64,000 nt of DNA from Homalodisca vitripennis (GCF_021130785.1 NC_060208.1:50160501-50224500); one strand, 5' to 3'. Shown: positions 37,760-54,200, numbered from the stretch's first letter. Translations and numbers: made by a program. Notes: generated by a model from the letters alone, not told the origin.

Positions 37760-40700
37760 GTAATATTAAAATAATTTAAAAAAATAACTGATAAATTATA
37801 TTTATACTTGAAATTCTTTTTTCATAACTTATTTCTAACTGAATAATGATAAAGCTGTTGCAAATTGTAATACAATTTGTACTAAGGATAGCTAGGAAGA
37901 TAATTAAAATTGATTCTTGACAAATTGAAAATTATTACATATATTGACATATTATGACAATTACTCATATTGTAACGTTAAATTTAAAAATTATATTTTG
38001 ACATGCTCTTAAACAACCGCTTAGTAAATATTTTAATTAATACTGTTTTTCCAGAACGTATACAATTTTAAGAAATTAATTATATGTTTTTGATACAGTT
38101 TTATATTTACTCAGTATCATCAGTTTAGCGATAACAAGAGTTTAGTTTTACGATCATAACACGTAACATAACTTAAAACTCATCTCTCCACTTTAGCGGA
38201 ATGAGGTTTCGCCACTTATTGTGTTAACAGTTATTAATATTCATCGCCGTATGAACTTTGTAACTGGCCCATTTACCAGAGTGTTTCAGAGTAAAGTCGG
38301 TAATTTTGCTTGTGGCTTATGTTTATATTAATTATTTAATCTGTGCTTCACTTGCAACACAAAACACTTATCTTTTTAAGCAAATAAAAAGTGTTAATTA
38401 TGAGAGAATATTGGTTTCTTTTAATTTTTTAATGCAAATATTCAAATATCAGCACTCGTAGTATTTAATGGATTATAATATTTCAAATAATTCGATAACA
38501 CACTGAAAAAGTCGAGCATTTTGCAAATAACATTATTTTTTATTAAGTGGTATTCCACTTACATGTTGAATAAAATTGTATTAAGACTAAAATTTATAAA
38601 TTATTCATAGAAAAACGTTTTAAAGCAGGCTGTCAATAATAAATTATTAATTAGATGTAAATTAATCATGATTTTCGTATTAAATTACAATTAAAATATA
38701 ACAAATTCTTTAATTTCTACCAGTTTTTATCCAAGTTTTGCTGCAATTTCCTGTTGGAGAAAAGAGACGTTATAAATATCTCCATTTCAAGTGATGATGT
38801 GTGATGGATAATAATGGGCATCGAATAATATTTCTATCTACGGAACCATTTCGGAATAATGCTTGGAAATTAAATTTTTAAAAGCAGTGTTGAACATTCA
38901 AAGTCGAGTACGAAGGTGTTTAGTTGAATGCATTTAGTGCAATACAATCATTGTTATACTAATCGTAAATTAGTATATCACACAAAAGTATTATTTAAGT
39001 AGTTCTTTTTATTCATACAAACTGTCTTAATATTCATAGCATTCCTTTGCACCGTTTTATTTATATGTAAAGAGAAGCACAAAAACCTTTAAATTTATAC
39101 CTTCATTTAGAAGTAGGAAATTATCCAATTCGCCTACGCATTTTACCGGGTAGTTTCACTCGCTTTGCTCGTTTCTCGGGTTTTTGGAGGGTATACGTGT
39201 AACCTCAGTAAGTGTGGTGCAATATACCTACTTTAAGCAATTTCTTTTCTATTCCTCGTATTGTGATAATAATTACTATAGCCTGACGATAGAAATATTA
39301 TTAAATTTTATCTGATCAATATCTGAACCCTCATCACTTCAACATAGGCTGGCTACTCTCGATGTTTTCTTCCTTCTTCAAAAACTGCATTTCGTTTCTA
39401 GTGCATTCTCTTGTGTGCACTCTAACTGGATTCTGGCTCTGTGCACTTGATCATCAATTATGATTGTAGTGACGGAAAATATGTATATTTTAACTGCCCA
39501 GCACTCAATTTTTCCTACTCCTACTTAAATTCACAAGTTGTTTCCCTTTTTCATTTTTAATTTTAACACTTTGAGGACCACTAGACGATGTATCACATCA
39601 GATCTGTAAACACCATTGCCTTAGAAACTTTTTCGATGTCTTTGAGTTTGTTCTGATCACTTTGATTTTTTCCATTACGAAACGGGACGAAACAAGCGTG
39701 CTTGTTATAGTACCCATGGTTACACTGTGTATAAAAATCGACATAATTCATTTTTTTATATTATTAGTCAAAAAAGAAGGAAAATTAGAAGTTAGTTACA
39801 AAAAGTATTGTTTTACATTTATTCCTTAAAACAATATATTTATCAAACTATTACACTCAAATTTCAATGCACAAGTAGGTGCATTTTCAGTGTTTTAGTG
39901 TTTTATTAAAATAATTTTAAAATATATACCTTTTAATATATATTTTTTAATAGGTAAACAACTCGTCAAGAATTATTTTGGAAATTTCAAATCTCATTAA
40001 ACTCATCCAAATCGGGCACGGTCTTTTTGTTTATACCAAACGCAACTTAATAACAAAACAAATCTTAGTGTCATTGAATCACTTTTTTGTCATGAGTCTC
40101 AAACCATATATCCTATTTTTTTATAGTTAATACTGAATAAATCGTAACAAAAATCTATACTGTGTTTATTTTAAAACTATGAATTGGTATTATCAAGTGG
40201 CCTACTGTAACTTGGTACGGTTTCCTAACAAATAGAATATGAATGTTTTGTAGTGACTGTGTTGAACTACTAAAACTTCTGAATGTAAGGTAATGCCGAG
40301 ACACAAATTCTATGCAAGTTGAACAACTATGAAGGCAGTTCGTGCTCAGAGTTGGCACATTACCAGTAATCCCTCCTCTCTTTCCATCATAGTATACTGC
40401 TTTCGGTTCATCAAGGCAATCGATATTAGGTCTAACAGAAACTATATTCAAAAGTAAAAAAAAGACTTACTAATTGGGAATATGTGGTAACACTTCAGAT
40501 AAAAAACATTGACACTAAATAAATGATGTGTTTAGTATAGTTTAAAAATTTAATGTTTGTTATTGGTAAGTCATAAAATATAGAGAGAAATAGAATAATT
40601 TATTTTACTTGAGAGGATTTTTCCCGTTATGGTAAGTAGATATACTAAATGATGCAAACTTTCTAACACACCAATGTAGATGTTTGAGATTTATAACCCA

Positions 40701-42194
40701 TTATAAGGTTTAAGATTAAATTAAGAATATAAGGTTAAGATTTTAACACGTATATAGCTTAATTAATAATCTAACGGTGATACACGTCGACTTCACATAG
40801 CAGCTTAGTGTACCATCGGCACACTAAACTGTTATATTTCGATTTATTATGTAAAAAAGTTAATGTTAATTCAAAATTACTGATTGTATATAAAAATCTA
40901 ACAACTATTTCAATAGCAATATTCAGATTTGAAGATTTGAAACAACATGACATAATTAGGTGAAAAGTAAAAAGTTTTGTTGAGACGTGAATGTGTAAAC
41001 TATATATTACGTATTCGATAGCTATTTTCAAACACGTCATGATTCGCAAATAGTTAACTACATGGTAACTTAATATTAACTTTATAAAATATCAGAAGGA
41101 AATATAACGAAACGCTGAGTCAAAATGTATAAGCTTACACTTAACAAGTGTAGGATTTTTAAATTAGTAATCAGTTTTCAATTAACAAGTTGTATAAAAT
41201 ATAAACGTGGGTGTACGGACATAGGTTGGAATGGTTAATTAAAAACTCTGGCGTATAGCTGTAATATAGCCTTTACAGGTGTAATATATCACTTTAGCCC
41301 TTGCACCAGTCTTAAGCCCCGTGTACTTTATAGAGCTCTGTAAGCTTTAAAGGTTTTAAAGCAGACGTATTTAGCAGATAAGTTACAGCAGTTTTGTCCT
41401 ATGCTATTTCTCTAACATAATATAAATTTCTTATAACTAAAAACAAAAACTTTTACTTGACCTAATTGCTGACTTTTTAAATTTTAACTTTTTTGTACAT
41501 GCTTAATAAGAAAACATTACATTTCCTAGTTGGAAACTTATTTGAAACAAGGTAAAATGATCACAGCTCCATTCTTAATTTTAAAGCCTACACCACTAAA
41601 CTCAAAAATAGTGACACAGCAGTTTAAGGTTTACTATAAGTTATAAATACAAAATTATAAAATATAGGATAATGAATACTGTCCTACTGATAAAACATGA
41701 TATTTTATATCTTCACCTATAAACGTGTCAAGGAGTGACACAGCAGTTTAAGGTTTACTATAAGTTATAAATACAAAATTATAAAATATAGGATAATGAA
41801 TACTGTCCTACTGATAACACATGATATTTTATATCTTCACCTAAAAACGTGTCAAGGAGTGACACAGCAGTTTAAGGTTTACTATAAGTTATAAATACAA
41901 AATTATAAAATATAGGATAATGAATACTGTCCTACTGATAACACATGATATTTTATATCTTCACCTATAAACGTGTCAAGGAGTGAAATAGTAACGGTGC
42001 AATCAATATAATGAAGCAAAATTTTAAGGGTCTTTAAATAATTGCATATATTGCTTAAAGTAAAATTACAGAGCTTCTTAATTATACGTGAATACTACAT
42101 AAACTAAAGCTTAATTAATCGCGAAGATTTAAGTTGGGATCATAAGCACCTTTGTATTAAATCCAGAATAAACAAGTAACCATATCAAAGGTAT

Positions 42195-42255
<61 letters not shown>

Positions 42256-45200
42256 ATATATATATATTTCATAATAAATATTGTATATTGTGTATCAAAG
42301 GTATATTATTAAAAATATATTTTTATCAGTAAACGATTCGCCGTATTGAAGGTTTTATAAAATATTTATGAGGTAAATATTCAAAATGATATCTTATATC
42401 AAAGGTATATACATTAAAAATGATCTTTTTATATTCAAACTATAATTAGAAAACATTTTCTACCTTAATACATACTCGAATGGAGTTATTAAATGAATTA
42501 TAGTTATATAAAATTTATTCTAGTTCTTGCTAGAAAACATAACATGGCTTCAAACACAACCAAACATGTGGGTGGCAGTAAGAAAAGCGGTGAACATCCT
42601 CAGACATAAGAGGAACTCCGGGTCATATTGATGCACCAGATTTAATTAAGTTATCCACATGCTGATGTCTGAGAAGGAAGTCGCATCAAATAATATACAG
42701 AACTGTAATTCGCCAACAAAGCTAACAGGGATATGCTATGTCAAACATAATTTATTAATATTAAAAGTATTTTCTGTCTTTAAAAATCTCGTTTTTATTA
42801 TATATTCAGTAAACGGCATTATGTCTTCAGCTAGATTATTTTAAATGAGGTAAATCTAAGGGTAACTCCAGCATATCTGAATATATTTATTTTAATTTTC
42901 AAATAGTATTCAAGCAATGCAACTTGAATATCTTATAACTATATTATCGTGACAATGTAGGTTATTAACTAGTGTACTAGATAAACACAACAGTAGCCAT
43001 ATGCACCATTTACTAAAAACATATATTTCTCTCACCGTATTTCTAATGATAACCTGGTGTAACCAATTGAAAACAACGATATATTGCATAGCTTTTATTG
43101 ATAGATATTTAATTGTGCAGTGTTTAAGCTACATTAATCTTCAGTTATAAAGTCAAAACCTTTACAAAGATAATGAAATTAACAGGATACCGTACTATCC
43201 ACTTGAGGAAAGTTGTATGTCTCAACTTGAGGAAAGTAATTTTATTACTACTGAGTTCGTTTTAAAGTGTTATTAAATTAATTTAGGTCTACAGTCACCC
43301 GAGAAATATATTCCATTAAGAACTAACTTTTTGTCCTTAAATGCTGGAAAAACAAGTTTATTTTTATAACTTAAATTCAAAATGGTGACGTCGCATCAAC
43401 AAACCACAAAAATTATAAACGCCGATTTCTCTTGCTTATTGAATTTATAATTCCTGCCAGCCCTTAAATCTTAGGCCATTTATGTATCATAGCTTCTTTT
43501 TTATGGGTTCCAACTTAACTAGTAAGGAACTGGGACCACCCTATTAACACACTCTAACCATGATGATGTGAAACCGATCTTAACGTTTAAACAAAGGCTG
43601 TAAACTCATTACTTCCGCTAACGGTGACATAAATAAAATACCTATGGTTAAGATTAAAACAACTTCAGAAGCAGCAAATTCAATACCACTTCACTTCACC
43701 AATTCAAGTTACAAAATGTCCATACGAAAAAAAGAACTGAAAACTGGACTGAAGTGTTCGAGAGCGATCATGAGGTAACTGATGATTATGGTGTTAGGGT
43801 ATATGTACCTTTAAACATGTACAAAGCATTACAAATCCACACACCAAGTGATTACATAAGCCCGCCGGCAAGGAAGAGCAGTTAAATGATCATAATTAGG
43901 TCGTAAATAAGATGAAGGTAGTAAGAATAGATTAAAACGCAAAATAAAAATTAAATTTTCCGTTAGATATTATCTTTTCTATTGGTTTACTTTTAAGAAA
44001 GAAACATTTTAAATTTTCAGTCGTTTGAAAAATATAAAACTATAAATATCGTTTCAAGACCATCATAAGAAGATTATGTTATCTCAATATGATTCAAAAA
44101 TTGCCATCTGAATACAGTACTAGGCTGCATCATTTTAATATTTTTGTATCAGCATATGTAAATGAACCTGTGGATTTAATTTTGGTAAAACACTACTTTT
44201 TCTGAAAATCAAGAACCAATATCCAACCATTTCTAACATACACGTGCCATAGAAAGAGGTGAGTGCAAAAGTTTTCAGATCACGTAACTGTAACGGCTTT
44301 CTCGAGCAAACATTATCGCAAACATTTGGTTCTACGAACATTTGCCAAATTGCCCTGTATGTGACAGGATCGTAAAACGTTACTTTTAAATTATGCAAGT
44401 AATAAAACATACAATTTTAATTCCTCATTACAATGTTATCTGAAAATTGAGTTAAGGGAGTATAATGTGTGAGACTTACTACTGGTAAACTGTTTGAAGG
44501 ATCGTTATGCTTTTAGGCATTACTTTTTGAGCGTTTACTGATGTTTTCCTTAACGTTTACTGGTAAACATAACAATTGCTATTAATTGTTTTATGTTATC
44601 TAAGCAATTTATGTCTCAGAATAATTTATTTAGATATCATTTACAATGCATATGTGTTGTTATGGAATTTTATTATTTATTTTATTTAAACAACATACTT
44701 ACAACTTGTAACACATAATACGTAAGATATGTGATATAAACCAATAAAAACTGTTATTAACTGTCTAAAAAAATTATTAGACTATCAAACATAATAAAAA
44801 ACTTGCAATTTTATAAAGTTCTAATATTTTTTTATACCCGAACTCAGTAAATGTAACTACTAAAGTACTTATCTTTTTTTAAATTCTTACTTTATAGTAA
44901 CTTGTTATTTCTAGCATAGCCTTAAGGCCAAACGTCAAACATTTGTGGTGCGGTACTATACAGTCAGTGGTGAATAACAACTCACTTCTAAAGATTCTAT
45001 GTAAACTATGAAATTTGAAATTGGTTTTAATGTATGCAATTACTTTTTACATTTTCCATAACCTATACAAGGTTATATCTTAAGACAATCTTCACTTTGC
45101 AAAAACTATGAAATATTCATTAAATTCAATCTAACTAAAAATTTACGACTTATGTATAAGTAAAATAGCTACTTGTCTCCAGTGTAATAAACGTAATAAA

Positions 45201-48200
45201 AACTATGTAAAGGTTTTAAGAGAAACTATTGTACATGGCTAATTAACAAATAATGTTTTTATAAAGTACCTAGTACACATACAATCGTTAAGTAACATTG
45301 TGGCAATATAATTGTTCACAGTTAAAATAGAACTCATTCCTGGAAAATATTGTTATTATTTTAATATTGAAAATAATATTACATTTTAATGCTAATAATT
45401 TTATTGTTGTTGTTATAGACTGATACATTTAGATATAAGGCAAATAACTACAATTATAACTAAAATAAGATAAAACGGAGGAACTCTTTTGGCATGGTAA
45501 TCCCTCGCAATCTATATATTAAAGAAAAGTGATTTTAAATTAAATGTAAGCAGATTAACAAAAGGCTAATGTTATATTTATTGCAAAATCTAAGTAATAA
45601 GGAGAGCAGAAAACCCGTAGCTGCTTACATAACGTAAAGTTAGGTCACTAGATGCTCACCAAAGATGGAGTTGATATAACGTAGTTTTATATTTGAAGAG
45701 TTTGGAACAGAATATTTCATTTAAAAATGACTTGAATTATTATATAGCGGGCATCAGTTCTCTTCTCCTTACCAAAATATTTGTTCTGACTCGTTAACCA
45801 GATTTTTTACTGCTTTGTGGTATGTAGGCTTACTGTATATATACAATTTTAAATGAATATTGAATCGCAAAAACAACTTGCTTCGCCGGGACTCGAACCC
45901 GGACCTCTCACTTGCCGGGTTTCGCTACAGTTCAGCCAATAAGCTAGTTAACACTCACTCATTTATTCACTGATCGTTATATCTCAAGAATAACAAAACG
46001 TATAGACTCTAGCCTAGATGGTTCAACTTAATCTCTTTATGTGCAGGGACAAGCGGTTGAAATCAATTGCGTTTAAAAGGAGATCAAAATCTTAAAAGAC
46101 CAAAATTACGTTTTGCACCAATTTTAAGAAATAAAGAGAGCTGGGTTGCTGAAATAGGTTATATCAGTTGCTTTAGGTCACTGTAAGCTCATAATGTATG
46201 ACATTTCTAAAAAAACCTATCTTAGTAGGAAAAATTAGCCAACAACTTTGAATTGAGGTTGGCTGTAAAGTAAGGGTATTCTCGTCGCTGTTTTTTCTCA
46301 GAGTTTAGCGAATCGTTTGTTCTGGAGTTATTCTTGGACTTCTGGTTAACTTCATAGCAACTTTGTCTGTTTTATTGTTTGTGTTTTTAATTTTTCATGA
46401 TCGTCAGTGTTTCATTACGAGCAATCGGTATATATTAGGTGTTAAATCCGTTAGTGAAATGTCAATCTGTAAACTCAAATGTGAAGCCCGAGGATGCAGT
46501 TCTCTTGGAGTTCTCTATACCTTAAATACACTTGAAATTTCACCTAAAAGGTACATTAATAAAGTTATATAAAGCGTCATCTGATTTCTCCGAAAGTTTA
46601 CCAAGGCACGTGGCTGTAGGTTATTGAAACAACCACTCAAGAGTTTGTGATACAGGAGAAACAGTTTTTATACCTGGTATCTCCTTCATTCCATCCGACT
46701 ACCATTTTAAGTTAAAACGCCTGCAATTGCCTATCAAGGATTCGTTGTTACAACAGAGATCAGTCCTAAGTGGATTTGCCTGTTCACGTGAAAGCTCTCC
46801 TGACAGTCGGTGATATTGCAGCTTGAGGGCAAACGAAATACATTGTGCTCAGTACAAATACATACCTGAAGCAAATTTCGATTCGTGATTTTGTCCAAAC
46901 GTTCACACTGCACGTCTCATGTTCCTAGCGGTGAAGTAAAAGTTCAGTATTATTTCCTCACACCAAATAAAAGTGATCATCAAACACGTAAGTTGTACAC
47001 TCTTTTTACCGTAGTGAGTCAAGAGTATTTTTATCTAGTACGTAAAAAGCAACGATAAATATTGGAGTGTTAAACGAAGCACGTTTCGATATGTCATGCA
47101 CTAGCATGACCCATATCTGTTTACCGGAAATTGAAATGTATTGCCGGATCGAATATCCTTAACCTAAACCCCTGCAATCCTAAGATTATAGTTTTCAATA
47201 ATAATTTTTGCTAAAAACCCCGTGTAATGGAATATTAAATCAGTACAAGCTATTTAAAATTATATGATACAATAATTATAATTCTTTCAATAAAATTTGC
47301 AATACAATTAAATGTTTGACTTACAATTTTTATGTATACTCACCTTCTCGTAAGAAATATCTTCATTACTAGCATAGAAGTATCTGTGTAAAGATACAGA
47401 AAAAGAGTAATCGAAATACGCTTACTAGTTTTGGAAAAATCATATAAGCAGGACGTATATAATAAGTAACATAATAGCGGTCATCCTCTTCTTACGCAAT
47501 AATTAGTATAATAAATTAGTTTAGGATTTTAAACTGGTTCATGAGATTTAAAATGTTTTTATATAAACTCAATCTATTTGAACAAATAATCATAAAAAAT
47601 TATATAAATGATCAATCCTTCAGCAAACCTTACAAGAAAAAGCCAGTCACAACATTTTGGAATTAGATCCTGATTACGTTTACAAGTAGTGTGACCAGAT
47701 TGAGTCTAGTCCAATTAAAAACATTACGAGGTGTCTGCCATACTTACACATAGTAGAAGTACAATTTAGCTATTATTAATCCCAAGAAAATACCATCATA
47801 ATGGTGTTTCATAATAATGTATTCTTAACTAAAAAATACAACCTCACGATTTTTATATAAATCAGTTTACAAGAAATCAATTTAAATAAAGAAAGAAAAG
47901 AAAGTATTTCTTACAATCCCTTTTGGACCATTAAGTTTGGCTCATTGAATCAAGATCATAAACCACAAAAAACATCTACGGGAATTTAAAATTTTGTTAT
48001 CCTTAGATATCCTTGCTACAATATGAAGCTGAATAAGACTAAATTTGTAAACATTGTAATTCCTAATATAAACTAAAATATTTATCCAAGTTTTGAAGGC
48101 CAGCAATGGTAGGAAATTTCCTCATCTCCACAAATCCTTCCCGTTTTATTCCAACAAGGCGAGAAGCTCTAGACCCTAAAAGGGTTCATTAGGAGTCTTA

Positions 48201-51200
48201 GGACTAAATGGCGAGATATCACCAACATTTCTAAGACCAGCAATCCTACCAACATTGCTGAGGGGTGTAAATATAGTTCAACTTCACAGCGTTAAATCTA
48301 ACTCATCAAACTGTGTGCAGTAAATATACTATAACTCAGATTCATATAATTTTTTGTTTTAAAAATGTATTAGATACCAATTTATTATTTTCCGTTAGTG
48401 AGTTACTTCTTAGCACACAGCTCCTAGTTTGATATACTCGTATCTTTAACTATAGGACCACCGTAATAAATCCATTTATTATCATTAGTGATGCGTTTCT
48501 CGGTTCGAATTTCTAACTGAATGAAAATATTGAGCAACAAAAAAGTTGACTTGAAACTCAGAACCCCTGCTATTTCAACATTAAAATTACATTCCTATAG
48601 GTCTAACCAATTTCTACTTAAATAAATTTGTTGAAACTTCAATATTATGGGTTTATTATTATAATAACGTGTTGAGAATTTTAAAGGTTCTTTAATATAG
48701 TTTAAAGTTATTTTAATATTGACGTGTATACTTGCAAATAAATAAACGATACATTACATAAGGTTTTAAATTTTATTGTGAGTATAATATAATCTATTGA
48801 ATGAACTAGAACGCATTTGAATGCGTATTAAATATATCTAACTAGGTATTTATCACAATTGTACCACTAACAGTAAGGTCATAACAGTGTGTGAAGTTTA
48901 TCATTTTTATTGGGCTAAAATCAAGACAGCCGTACCTTTCGAGACGGCATTCCCCTGTCTATTCACATTGGTTTTCCTCAACCGATAGGAGGCACTCCAG
49001 TGTACAGGTCGCAGGACAGTGTGAGCAACTGTAGAGATGTTCAATGGTTTCTGGTTCTCCATGTTCATATAGGTGGTTAAGTTTTCAAAGTAGTTCAGGT
49101 AGATTATCGTTAGTAGTTCACTATCCAGGTCTACTTAGGCTTTTCTACACTTTTCAGTTCAGGTCTCCGCCAGGTTGTAAGGTCTCTGTTTTACAGAAAA
49201 TCAAAGTAAAACATTTATACGCCTCGTAATCATATACAAGATAGGATAAAGCCACACATCGTATCGCGTAACAGGCTTCGCTGAAGTTTCTGAAATATGT
49301 GGAGGGATGTATAGACGATCACAAAATAAATATTTACATCTTCCCGGCAGATAAAAGTGAAATTTTGTCAGTCTTTTAAGTGATGTGTTTCAATATTGTT
49401 CAGCAAATTGCATCCTTTACATACACTGTCAGAGAAATAATTGTTGTCCATGTAGAAATAAAGATTTATTAAAAAACTAAAGTTTTCAGATTAAACGTTT
49501 CTCGAGATATATTTCTATGATACACTTACTATTTTTTCATTAAGTTAGATTTCATAGCAGTGCTCTAATAATATTAGTTTCGGAAAGCTAGGGAGGATAC
49601 TACAACGAAGAGTGTGCTGGAATCAAATTGTATCATCATTTTATAGCATGAGAGTTCCACTCTATTTTTTCCTATTAACAGCAATGTCATATTCTGAAAC
49701 CTCAAATAATTTTATTCAGACTGTTTACAAATTTATCCATTCTGTTATTATCTAGTAGCCATCATGGGTGCTCTTAAAGACATTGTAAAAATATTTGCTA
49801 TCTTTTAGCCGAATCTCAAGGTTTGTCAAGCATTCCCATCGACACAGTGATGCTTATATAAAATGAAGCAACATGCTGAATTTCTAGTACGTACGTCAAT
49901 TCGTTTTCGAGATATCGTAATGAACATTTTCAAGGCTCTCGAGTGATAGCCTTCATTAACGCTGAGCTAATTACGTCACCTTTATTTATATAACATAGTT
50001 AAACCTTAAATATAGAAATTATTCAGAGAAGAACCATATTTAACATCGTTATCAAACGTTCTTAGAAGCTTAAAATTAATTTGTGTATATAAATAACAAT
50101 AAACTTAAACTTATTACATACAAAGTTGTATGAAATAAATAACATATTCACATTTTAAGATTTTGATAATACTTTTATTTTAGTATTTCTTGCATTTAAA
50201 AATGACCGTGAATTTAAAAATATAACGCATGTGAACTGATGACTCTACAATAGGAGTATTTAAATCCCGATTAAAACCCAGAGGTGGAGTATCTCTAACG
50301 GGGAGTTTTACGATGAACACAAGCGCGGTTCGATGTAACGCTTGGACACGACATAGCCTGTACATTAATACCGCAACAATCCCGATAGAGATATAAGCTT
50401 AAAGCTGTATCGCAGCCTGGTTCAAGTTGTTTATTACTGTCCCAATAAACCTGCCCTAGTCTCACTCGATAAATCTATGATAAACCCTCCCCTTATCCAC
50501 TCCACCCAACATTAGCCTTATCCACCATTGTGGTAGGGATATTATTGTTCAGGATTTATGATCTGTTTATCATCGATTGATAATTCTCTTTAATGCCGCA
50601 GCACTAAAGGAAGAGAACATTATTTATTCGCGCGCAATGAGTTTAAAAACGAAACACTAATGAACATTGGTTTTCACGACTCGTGATGCAATTGAACTGT
50701 ATATATGTAGGATATATAAATAAAGATTAAATGACAAACAACTTAATACATTTTAGCTTTAGTGAAATTAAATTCTTTGTGTAAAAATGTTAAACAGTCC
50801 AATTCCATTTTCATTTTGCATGAAGTATTATCAAAGTCAATACTAAAATAGAAATCGATGCTATTAAATAAATTTACCTCATCAAATACTCAAACGTACA
50901 AACAAACTCAAAGATTTCATATACATACATTAGCGATAGAGAAGCCTATCATCCATGGGTCTGAATGAATTTAATTTCAGTCTGTTGGTCTGTCCGCACA
51001 ATATCTGGAAACCGAACTAACCTAAAAAACTGTAAACTCGTTTCTATATATGCATCATTGCATCCAATTCGATGATAGTACTTGTCACTCCATATGATTT
51101 AGCTAAGCATTAGCGAATATTGTTACGTAAGCTTTGTGAGAAACCACAATCAAATCTTGTTACCAATTTTGATCATAAATTTTTAACACTATTAACTCTT

Positions 51201-54200
51201 TTTAAAATTAATTTAAATGTCACATATTGATATATCATATAGGTCCGTTTTTTTTACAAATTGGGTTATACCATTGTCTTGTTGTCATCATAAAATCAAT
51301 GTTAATATATTCGCTAACACTCAGCCTAATTAAATTTAGTGAAATGACACAATGATGTTAATCAGTACTGCCCATATAAAATAGGCTTCATAAAGCTTCG
51401 TGTAAACTTTCAAGTCTACAGGTAGGTTAGTTTTCGTTATATCGTGTGTACAGACATATATAAAGACAAAAATAAACGTTTTCCAGCCGTAAAGTGAGAC
51501 TTCGCTAGCTTTTAGCCAATTATGGCAATGATAAAATAAAAGTACAACAACCTGAGTACAAATCATATAAGATTGAAACAAATTCCATTATCTCATGTAG
51601 ATTGTTTGTACAGAAAAATATAAATAAAAAGAATAGAAAGACAATATTAAATGTCGGCGACAAAATTTGTATTCAGCACACTCTTGCATCGTAGCACTCT
51701 ACCTACCTCGCCAGAACACTTTTATTTAAGCACCACTATAAACTTAACTCAATGAAACAAATTTGAATGTATCATGTGGCAACATTCTTGAGAAAGATGT
51801 TTTATGCGGACGTTTAGTTTTGAATGAAACTATATTTCTACATAGACAAGATTGAGTTATAATGTCCAAACATGGAGTTTGCCTAAGCGTTATTGAAGTA
51901 TATCACTCAGTAGTCTGGCACATTATCGGTTTTATCTTCTGGGGAATGTACAAATATTATCTGTATAAACTGCCTCTCTGTTTATCTGTCCTCAGGACAT
52001 CTCATGAATGAAATGAGCTCTAGTCTTGAAATTTCGCAATGAAACTCAGCGTATGCCTGTTGCCCGATATGTGGCGTACTTATATCTAGTATTTGCTCTA
52101 TCTTTTGAAGTTATACTGCTTACAAACGCAGAAAATATATGCTTGAACTCTGTGATAAATCGAAGATCTACAGTATATAATCTTCTGATACGATTCTCTT
52201 CAGCTTAATTATATTCAATGGTTTACAAATGAAAATTACCTACTACAGTTCTAATGTGATTGAAAGGCATGTAGTTTATGACATAATGTATGACTCATCA
52301 TTATATACCTGAACGGATCAGATTAATACTGAAATAAGTCATTGATAACATGAAAAGAGGAACTACACTGTAGCAGAAGATTTCTTCTAAAAGGTTGATG
52401 AAGTAGCTTATCAAATTCATAGACGTCCTAAAGTGTAAGGTTATAACGTAGCTAACTAACCACCATCTCAACGTGGGATGTACCTGTAAGTAAGAAACAT
52501 TTCCTTCATTTCGTAATGAATATTCTTTTACTTTGTTCCATAATTGCCATTCTATTATTGCCTTATTTATTCTTGCTCAGACTTAACCAAATTAATATAA
52601 TATTTTTACTAAACACCATACAATGGTTACTGTATTTTCTGCTAAGTGAAGTAAAGTGAACAACAGAAACATTAAAGACAAAATAGCAGGGTTTACGTCT
52701 GGCTTGTTTTTAAAAGCACACAATAAATATTGCATGTGAAGGACGTTTTGTCTCTCTCTGTATTTTTACATGTAAACTTTCCTAGACAATTGTTTCTCTT
52801 TCAATCTATGCATTTTATTTAAGCATTAATAGTTCACATAGATAAGATATTAAAGTTGATTATTAGAAAAATCGCTATGAGACAAAAAGGTCTTTGCAAT
52901 CATCCACGTACAATGGTAATCCAAGTTGGGAAAATGAAATGTGTAGCGGATCTTGGCTATGGAATATGTTTTAGAGATATTTTAAGAACTTTATATACAT
53001 AATATGTATATATTTTTAATATTCAGAAACAGCAAAAAACATAGTGATCCTAAAATTGTTTAGGATATTGTTTTTATCTGATAATGTTAGCAAAATTGAT
53101 TATCAGCAAAATTTCTATGAGACAGAAGGGTCTTTGCCATCGTCCACGTACAGTGGTAATCTAAGTTGGGAGGTTGAAATATTTGTAGAAGATATTGGCT
53201 ATGGAATACTTTTTAGAAATATTTTAAGACATTTATATACATAATAAGTATATTTTTGCACATTCAGAAACCATAAGAAACACAGTGATCCTAAAATTGT
53301 TTAGGATATTGTTTTTATATGATATTATTAGCAGAATGAATTAAACAAAAATCATATGATTGATAAGGGATACCTTTAAAACGAGAATTTAACTTGTGCA
53401 TAAGTTTACCTGTTAAACATGGTAAAATAATGTTCTAATGTCAAAGTTTAACTGGAGACATTTAATACATTGTTAATCGCATCAATCACTGTGAATGTTC
53501 TGTTTAGATGCACTTCACCTTGAGCTTAGTGCAGCGTCTGATATATCAATCACTATAATACAATAGTAATACCGTAGATCCAATGTTTTGAGATGTTTTG
53601 AACAGTATTTATATCTTTGTTGATTTAATAGTTTTAAATATATGCTTAACACCTCATGTAAATGTATTTCTTAATAAGACATTTTTAATTAAGAAGTTTA
53701 AATAGTAGTTTAAGGAGAAAACAAACCGACATAAAACAGGCGGAATCTAAAGGATGACTGTGTAGACTAATATTATGCGACAGAACCCAAACATTTTTAA
53801 TTACAATCAGTTGTTGATAATTGTAATTCCTTCTACCCTTCTTTGAATGTGACAAACGCCTGTTTAATACAATAATAATTCAAGTGGCAGCTATTACATA
53901 ATCTTTTGTCTGTGCTATATATCTAAATAGCAAATGAACTAATTTACATTTAACATCATGGATGACTAGATGAGATAAGTCAAAAGCTTTTGACGTTGAG
54001 TACATCCTTCAATATGCTAACAGCCTGTTACGAACCGTTTGATACGTGGTAACGCGTGCATATTCAGATAGGGGTCCTATTTACGTGGACCCTTTCTATA
54101 TGCTGACTCAGAAACTTTATACAAGGAATATAGGATTAAACACACTGGTACAGCTCTCTATACCTCTACTGCCACTCTGGCTTCATTATAGATACCTCCA

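Noticed and set aside
40155..40451. 98-codon minus-strand frame with a fairly protein-like first half
   Set aside because: The stretch with DEPKAVYYDGKRGG looked coding, but no family was recognised and its second half looks random. Left out for lack of support; a protein search would decide.
44135..44410. 91-codon minus-strand frame
   Set aside because: No recognisable motif and no neighbouring exon in phase.
45878..45952. Functional tRNA gene
   Set aside because: B box and T-arm are perfect, but the acceptor strands do not pair, so it is a SINE head or pseudogene.
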